Assembly (NCBI RefSeq): GCF_000321225.1
Contig: NW_004452128.1
Location: 1-64,000 of the forward strand
Origin: Odobenus rosmarus divergens
Taxonomy: Eukaryota; Chordata; Mammalia; Carnivora; Odobenidae
Reading direction: 5' to 3'
DNA length: 64,000 bases
In this document: in pieces, positions 58,285-64,000 of the stretch
Layout of the letters: each line of letters starts with the position of its first letter
How positions within the stretch are numbered: the stretch's first letter is position 1
The notes under the pieces: generated by a model
The model's input: the letters and a program-made list of their open reading frames with translations, nothing else
Told to the model about the DNA's origin: nothing
Database searches by the model: none
Made by a program: the position numbers and the translations under genes

Positions 58285-58440
58285 AACCAGCGGTGCTGGG
58301 CAGGCACCTACTGTGTGCCAAGCCCTGGGGTAGTAGGCATATCATATGGGTTATGATCCCATTTTACAGATGGAGAAACTGAGTCATGGAGTGCTTATGT
58401 TGTTTGCCCTGGGTTGGTGAGTGACATTTCTGTCTTTGAG
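58285..58440 (-). repeat. MIR SINE
   Basis: gcacctactgtgtgccaagc and cccattttacagatggagaa, then actgagtcatgg: reverse-complement MIR core. Confidence 0.7.
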
Positions 58441-58903
58441 CTCATGAATTTCCGCCACTGTTCTCCACACTTTGAAAACTGGCGTGGGAAGAAAACCAAC
58501 AGCATCCCATACTCATTTCTGGGTGGAGTGGAAAAGTAATCTTGTAAAAGAAACGCGGCTGGAGCATTCTCAGTACCCGGGAGCTGGGTTTGAAAATCAC
58601 TTTGTCTGGCAAACGAGGCCAGGGTTTCTGTGGAGGGTGGCTGACCCCCCCCCCAGGAGACATCCTCTGCCCTCTATCCTGTCACCGACGCCACGAGAGG
58701 CACACGGACTCAGTCATCCTGCTCGTCTCCCTCTTGCAATGCCACTTCCCATCAAGAGCAGGAAAGCGCAGGAATTCCTACTTATAAGCAGGAAAAGGAA
58801 AAGTTGGCCCAAAGTGTGAGGATCATTTTTCCATTTGCCACCCACCGCCACCACCGCCGCTGTTCACAGTCCTGCCCCCTCCCCTCGTGCAAACATGACC
58901 CAC

Positions 58904-59312
58904 CTTCGTAGTTTGGCACGAGGCTCTGCCGAGCAGTGTTCACCGGCGGCTCGGAAAGGTTTTTAGCTGGAGACGGGCTGCTAGGCACTAGGGGGTTGGC
59001 GTAATGCCACTGGCATTCACCACTGGCTGGCAGGGTGCTCAGGAAAAAGCGTGCCACCTCACACGGGGATCCTTGGGGCTGCCCAAATTTGGCCGGCAAC
59101 ATTGGTTTTTTGCTGCTGAAGACGTGAGAGTCCAGAGGGAAGTGTCCATAATGGTAGGAGAAGGGCAGGCTGTAGGACGGGGCGTACAAAAGGTCACTGC
59201 TTTCTGAATGGAGCTGCTGTTCTGGGGGTGCCGGGGCGTTCGCCGGGGGGCTGGCTCTCCAGTTTCCCAGCTGGCTGCATTCCAGTTTGTCCATTTGGAA
59301 CGAGCTGTATTG
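58904..59312 (-). CDS. SIM2: SIM2 coding exon (single-minded C-terminal region)
   Basis: A 409-base exon, 136 codons plus one base, beginning QYSSFQMDKLECSQLGNWRA and ending SLVPNYE. It is the conserved first part of the single-minded C-terminal domain, rich in Pro and Ser, with the well-conserved stretch SYSLPFSYHYGHFPLDSHVF near the middle. In human SIM2 this region carries transcriptional repression activity. The minus-strand acceptor cag ends at 59313 and the donor gtgggt starts at 58903. The last base plus two bases of the terminal exon make an alanine codon. Differences from human SIM2 are scattered substitutions in the Ala/Pro/Ser-rich parts; the length is about the same. Confidence 0.95.
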
Positions 59313-59929
59313 CTGTTTGGCAAAGAAGATGGATGAAGGGACCAGTGAGAAGCTGCCCTCCAGCCTCACCAGACCCCACCCTCTAGGTTTCAACCGCATC
59401 CCTGAGCTGGGCCTACCATGGCCACCACTGTGAGGTCCCACTGGGGACAGGTGCACAGCAAACAGTACCAAGTGACCCTCCCCCTGTGTGGAACGAGCTC
59501 TCCCCAGCCCAAGCTGACCACATACCAGATACACATAGGCACTTTCTCTTTCTGAGATGTTACAAACTACTTTTTTTATTTTAAAGGAAGGTTTTCATTA
59601 AAAAACAAATGCTATGGAAACACAATGCACTGTGCTCTAAGCCACATTAATGTGGATTCCAGCAAGCTGAGGCGCCTTCCTAACGTAGTCTTTTTTCCTA
59701 GACCCCACGAGTCCTCCCACACGTTAGCTTTGCGTGCCTCCAGGCTGTGTCTCGGCTGTGTGTGTGGGACATCCCCAGGGGACTCTGCCACACTGCACAG
59801 GGAAACTTCTGGGCCGGGAGACCCGCTCTGCAGTCAGAGGCTCGGCATTCCCGGACGGGCTGGGGGTCCTGAGCAGCCCCCCAGGCCAGGTGTCTGCTGC
59901 ACCCTGCCCCAGCAGGTCCCGCGTGTTAC
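59313..59929 (-). other. SIM2: SIM2 intron (0.62 kb)
   Basis: Minus-strand intron beginning gtaaca and ending tgccaaacag. The acceptor has only a short pyrimidine tract, but the exon-side protein match fixes it. No repeats are seen. Confidence 0.85.
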
Positions 59930-60098
59930 CTGTAGGGGGTAAGGGTTTGTTCTCAGCTTTGTCTTCATCTTTGTATTTTTGGGTTTAGCTAATTTCCTAG
60001 TTTCTTGTGAGGTAGACAAGGCAGTCCTCCAGGAGTCCTGGCACTTGGACGTAGATACCTGGTCCAGGGACAGCTGCAGTTCCTTGTATTCGATATCC
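59930..60098 (-). CDS. SIM2: SIM2 coding exon (nuclear localisation signal)
   Basis: A 169-base exon: one base completing threonine, then 56 codons starting DIEYKELQLSLDQVSTSKCQ. It contains RKLAKPKNTKMKTKLRTNPY, which matches the published atypical nuclear localisation consensus of SIM2 (RKxxK...KxKxRxxPY), with the key first arginine, the lysines and the final Pro-Tyr all present. The segment links the PAS region to the repression domain. The minus-strand acceptor is cttctcag (60106-60099) and the donor is gtaaca (59929). It ends on CAG, a complete glutamine codon, so the next exon starts in frame 0. The human protein has VKPKN where this has AKPKN. Confidence 0.95.
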
Positions 60099-61527
60099 CT
60101 GAGAAGCAAGAGCAGGACAAGTCATGTCCAGCAGGCTGCCCCAGAAGAGCGGCTTCCTTGGCCCGCACCCCCGAGCGAGCGCATTCACAGAGCTCCAGCG
60201 CAGCGGCTCACTGAGGTTGGATGGGACAGGACTTGAGCAGAGGGCAGGCCACCCTCATGATAAAAGCCCCCCCACCCCCACCCCCGAAGGCTTGGGCAAT
60301 GCTGAGTGAGGTCCGTGTTATCCGGCAGGAATAGCCGGGGGTGGGGGGTGTCATTGTAGCTCTCGCCCATCCTGTAGCTCCCAAACACGTTTCCCTGGGA
60401 CACCATGGACCACAAGGAAGTGTGTCAGGGCAAAAGGAAAGGGCAGAAGCATTACTTACCAGTTTGGGTACCTGAGACTCAGCTGCTTCTCTAGTTAGCA
60501 CCCAGGGAGGCGTGAGTGGGGGACCATCAAGGGTCCGGGAGCCTGGCTGCCAGCCCACCCCTTTTCCACAACAGGCGCCGGTTTCTGCCCTAAAGAGCTA
60601 ACTCGGCATGGTCGTGTTCATGGTTGGAGGGGGGTGAGGAAGCTGCCCAAAGTACCAGCCCACACCTGTCTGCTTAGGAAGAATCATTAAGGGGCTAAAA
60701 TGCTTTCTTCCCTACAGTTTTGCTAAAATCACCCTCTAGTTCTAAAAAAACAAAACCAAACCAAGAAACCAGGGACCTGGCAATCATTCTATGAAAGAAC
60801 TGAGAGCCTAAATCCTTACTGCTTTAGAGCACACTTGAGGACCTTGTTCAGGGTGGGGCTGGGGGGCTGCAAGGGTATCAAGTTCAGGGCCAGAGCTGGG
60901 TGCAGGTAATTTCACATACAGTAGCCATGGTGGGTCCACAGTAATATATGGTCCCAGGGAGACTCATGTCCTCTTGTGCCTAATGGCCTTAAAAGTATGT
61001 GTAACTGAACTTGACCTTCTGGGATTCTAAAGGGGCCATTCATCATCATCTGCAACGGGCTATTCAGAAAGAGGGGGAAAATGCGAGATATCTCCTGTCC
61101 CACATGGCAGGAGCATGCAAGATGACCCTGATGTTTGTGGGCACAGAGAGCATAAATTTATATTCCTGATCCAGGATGTACATCGCCTGTGCAGCCTCTG
61201 CAAGATGGAGGGAGAGGACACCTCCCACCTGCCCCCTGCCCACCCCCCACACCCCGCAGCTGGTCTCTGTGATCTGATCTTCAGCTGTACCTGGGGCAGG
61301 GCTCCCTTTCTGGTGTTCCCCCCACTGCCTAGCACCTGGCTCTCTGTGCTGAGTACAGAAATAGTTTGGACCTTCCCAAACGAACAGATTGTTCAAATAA
61401 AAACAAAACAGGAGACAAATGAACAGTTTCGGAAAGAGAGAGAGAGGGAGAGATGGTGCTTGTGGGAGCGGGCTGATGAGGGACAGGGGAGGAGGAGAGA
61501 GCAAGGAAACAAATACGTCTGACTTAC
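60099..61527 (-). other. SIM2: SIM2 intron (1.43 kb)
   Basis: Minus-strand intron beginning gtaagt and ending cttctcag. No SINE or L1 copy is recognised; there is only a GA-rich tract near 61434-61453. Confidence 0.85.
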
Positions 61528-61675
61528 GTGAGGACATAATTGACACTCACGATGCAGTGTGGCCGGGACGAGCGGCTGTTGTGCACGACGGTGGCGTAGC
61601 TCTGCACCCACACCCAGCCGCCCAGCTTGGACAGCAGCCGGTAGTACTTGGTAGTGACCTGGCCCTTCACCAGCA
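61528..61675 (-). CDS. SIM2: SIM2 coding exon (PAC segment after PAS-B)
   Basis: A 148-base exon of the bHLH-PAS factor SIM2. It completes a leucine or valine codon and reads [20 protein letters not shown] and onward through [29 protein letters not shown]. This is the PAC-type end of the second PAS domain, which supports dimerisation with ARNT in the nucleus; the [11 protein letters not shown] and CIVSVNYVL motifs are typical of SIM, HIF and NPAS proteins. On the minus strand the acceptor is gtgcttgcag and the donor is gtaagt. SIM1 is very similar here, but the downstream exons match SIM2. The exon ends two bases into a threonine codon, completed by the exon at 60098. Confidence 0.95.
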
Positions 61676-61845
61676 CTGCAAGCACAAGGTGACATGAATC
61701 CCGAGGGACAATTAGCAGGCCCTGCTTTGGGGACACTGCCCCCATGGATAACATACAGCCCTGGTTCTGGACCTTTTTGGGGTCAAGGACACCTCTGAGA
61801 ACTTGACAAAGGAATGGGCTTTCTCCACAGGAAGGTGCATGCTTG

Positions 61846-61866
61846 CACACACACACGCACACGCAA
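61846..61866. repeat. Short (CA)n run
   Basis: About ten CA/CG-type dinucleotides. Confidence 0.7.
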
Positions 61867-62799
61867 GATTTTTGCCTACGATTTCAAGGGGTCCGAGGAG
61901 CAATCTCTCCCCTCCCCTGTCAAATCTAACAGTCACTGATTTCATTGGGAAAAACAATTAGTCCCCGTACAACATTTGCACCTGGCAGAGTGAAAAATTG
62001 GTTCTGCTTTTCAGTTTCCCAAATGCCACGATTATGTTATAATCCCCCAAACCCTTAATCTCCAAAACCCTTAATAGGCACCAGGGGGAGGGGGTGATGT
62101 AGTTATTTAAACAAAATAACAAGTACGTTCAACCAAGTGTCAAATTGTTGATACTTGCTGCTCTCCAGAACATGTGTGTATTCTCGGGGAGACTGCTATT
62201 CTGTTGCCTTTTATATTTTCTTCCCAGTAGCCCCACTTTTCCTCTGGCCTATTTCCTATGTTGCATATGTAGGAAAGAACTCTCTTGGCTAGTTTCTGAA
62301 CATGGGCTGATGGGGCCATCTTCCATGCATGGGTGCAAACTCCAGAGTGCTGAGCCACGCTCACTTCCAAAGCCTCTGTACTGATTTCCTTCAGGGCCTG
62401 GAGGGCACAGGCTGGAGGGGAAGGAAAGTGCCAGAAGCTTTGGGTGGGCAGTGGAAAGGAGAAAGTCCCAGTTAGTCTTCTCCACGGAGGGGGAGGCCAG
62501 CACAAATCTAAAAGGCATCCCTTGATGCCCAGGTCATGGGTATTGGGCATTCCTGCTTTTCAAAGCAGGGCTGGGCCCAGGGCTGTAAGTAGCAGCCACC
62601 TGAGCAGGAATTTGGGGAGGTGGCCAAATTCTGTGCCTGCACTAATTGGCACTGAAGGAATCCCCTGGGGGCCCTCATCTTGTGCCACTAGGCAGAGCCC
62701 CCTCACCATCTGCCCAAACCCTCCTGGGGCTCTCCACTGCCTTTTGTGGCTTCTTTTTGTATTAAGGGTGCTTCTTTATCATCCACTTTAACACCTGCA

Positions 62800-63310
62800 G
62801 TAAAATATTCTGGTGCAGAAGAAAAATTACTGTAAATATGATAGTCAAAGAGCTACTAGCCTTAATATAGAAAGTGTTCATACAGATCAATGAAAACAGT
62901 AAGACCCTAAAAGTTATATGAGAAAAGGACCTGAACAAACAATTCACCAAAGAATATAAATGATAAATGTTCAATGTATTTGCTTAACTCAAAGCTAGAT
63001 ACCATCGTTAAATCAGACATTTAAAAAGAAAAAAAATATTGTATGGTTCCATTTATGTGAACTGTCCAGAATAGGCACATCTATAGAGACCAAAAGCAGA
63101 TTAGTGGTTGACAGAAGCTGGGGGATGAGGAGGACCAGGAGTGACTGCTGATGGGTACCAGGGTTCTTCTTGGGATGAAGAAAGTGTTCTGGAATTCAGT
63201 AAAGGTGATAGTTACACGACATTGTAAACATACTGACAACCTCTGAAAATGGTTAAAATGGTGAGTCTTAGACTATGTGGATTGTATCTCAAAGAAAATA
63301 ATGAAAAGAC
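62800..63310 (+). mobile_element. Old L1 3' end
   Basis: atctatagagaccaaaagca, gattagtggttgacagaagc, 'gtgttctggaattcagtaaagg' and tgtggattgtatctcaaaga are in L1 3'UTR order. Confidence 0.65.
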
Positions 63311-63599
63311 AACAGGTGATGTCAACTAATCTATTGTGGGAGGCACTGTCACGTGTTGATAGAAGCATGGGTTGGCACGGTCCTTCTGGGAAGCAGTTTG
63401 ACGGCTCATACCCATTGACACACTGACTTCACTTCCAATAACTGATCCTATTATAAGCAGTCCTGCTTATAATTGTGGAGAAGAAGGAGGGGGAGACCTG
63501 ACTGCCCAAGAATTAGGGAAGATGGTAAATAACTTTTAGAGTACTAGGCAGCTATTGGAATAATGATTAATAAGAATTTGTAATATGGGGAATGTGTAT

Positions 63600-64000
63600 G
63601 ATATAATGATAAATGAAAAAAAGACACATTCAAGACCACAGAAATACAGGGGCACCTGGGTGGCTCAGTCGTTAAGCGTCTGCCTTCGGCTCAGGACATG
63701 ATCCCAGGGTCCTGGGATCGAGCCCCACATCAGGCTCCCTGCTCAGTGGGGAGTCTGCTTCTCCCTCTCCCACTGCCCCTGCTTGTATTCCCCTCTCTCG
63801 CTGTCTCTCTGTCAAATAAATAAAATAATAATTAAAAAAAAAAAGACCACAGAAATACAAAGATCATATGAGACTGCTATGAACAATTACATGCCAACAA
63901 ATTGAACAACTTAGAAGAAACGGATAATTGGCTGGAAACATACAACCTATGAAGACTGAATGATGAAGAAACAGAAACGCTGAACAGGACTGGAGGGACT
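63600..64000 (+). mobile_element. L1 ORF2 fragment, split by a SINE, continuing past the window
   Basis: After the SINE: gagactgctatgaacaatta, atgccaacaaattgaacaac and ggaaacatacaacctatgaa are L1 ORF2 landmarks. The SINE at 63649-63842 interrupts it. Confidence 0.7.
63649..63842 (+). mobile_element. SINEC SINE with perfect target-site duplication
   Basis: ggggcacctgggtggctcag head to a long A-rich tail. The 17-bp flank aagaccacagaaataca is identical at 63632-63648 and 63843-63859. Confidence 0.97.

Larger units (their letters stand above)
56662..58903 (-). other. SIM2: SIM2 last intron (2.24 kb)
   Basis: Minus-strand intron from gtgggt to tgtccccgcag. It contains a MIR at 58285-58440, a TTTTG simple repeat near 57310-57336 and a probable hAT-type fragment at 57058-57125. 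The 56662-56900 part belongs to the CpG-dense block. No further exon is recognised. Confidence 0.8.
54475..64000 (-). other. SIM2: SIM2 gene body, 3' part (four coding exons, introns, 3'UTR)
   Basis: Minus-strand 3' portion of single-minded homolog 2, a bHLH-PAS transcription factor that dimerises with ARNT and mostly represses. Four exons, 61675-61528, 60098-59930, 59312-58904 and 56661-56250, join in phase with GT/AG borders and match the C-terminal half of human SIM2, ending SVIITNGR-stop. Human SIM2 is remembered as an 11-exon gene, so these would be exons 8-11; exons 1-7 (bHLH, PAS-A, most of PAS-B) lie past the right edge. The left boundary is a polyadenylation-signal guess. Confidence 0.85.
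61676..64000 (-). other. SIM2: SIM2 intron, incomplete (continues past window)
   Basis: Intron upstream of the 61675 exon; the minus-strand acceptor is cttgcag. No further SIM2 exon was recognised to the right edge. The last 1.2 kb is mostly L1 and SINE sequence. Confidence 0.7.

Overview
This is nuclear DNA from a placental mammal, almost certainly a caniform carnivoran. At least sixteen tRNA-derived carnivore SINEs (SINEC type, with the gcctgggtggctcag head) and carnivore-type L1 3' ends are scattered through it. The SINEs match the arctoid form (bear, seal, mustelid) better than the canid form; this is inferred from remembered consensus sequences. The window holds the 3' halves of two single-copy genes in tail-to-tail orientation: HLCS (holocarboxylase synthetase) on the plus strand and SIM2 (single-minded 2, a bHLH-PAS repressor) on the minus strand. 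The same pair is adjacent and convergent on human chromosome 21q22, so this is conserved synteny.

Layout. 1-38490: sequence read as one large HLCS intron (or several), with no exon recognised; it is filled with L1, L2, MIR, MLT1, hAT-type and SINEC copies. 38491-49864: the last five HLCS coding exons (38491-38558, 40052-40212, 45101-45215, 47605-47818, 49693-49864), all with consensus GT/AG borders and compatible phases. They encode the equivalent of human residues 485-726, i.e. most of the biotin protein ligase catalytic domain plus the C-terminal domain. 49865 to about 52920: HLCS 3'UTR with several AATAAA signals. About 52920-54470: short intergenic or 3'UTR-overlap zone. 54475-64000 (minus strand): SIM2 3'UTR and its last four coding exons (61675-61528, 60098-59930, 59312-58904, 56661-56250), from the PAC segment after PAS-B through the nuclear localisation signal and the Pro/Ala/Ser-rich C-terminus. 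Earlier SIM2 exons lie beyond 64000. The terminal SIM2 exon is GC-rich, sits in a CpG-dense block and is broken by a 55-base run of N whose length does not keep the reading frame.

The two genes do not form a pathway: HLCS attaches biotin to carboxylases and histones, and SIM2 is a developmental transcription factor. Their shared feature is converging 3' ends. I found no prokaryotic-type system, CRISPR array, functional RNA gene or intact transposon ORF. Most long ORFs in the window are chance frames or repeat-derived. The points most worth a second look are the frame-breaking gap and proline-run expansion in SIM2, two substitutions beside the catalytic GRG loop of HLCS, a datable nested insertion at 28.9-30.96 kb, an inverted (twin-primed) L1 tail at 41.25 kb, and an unexplained coding-like stretch at 31.1-32.06 kb.
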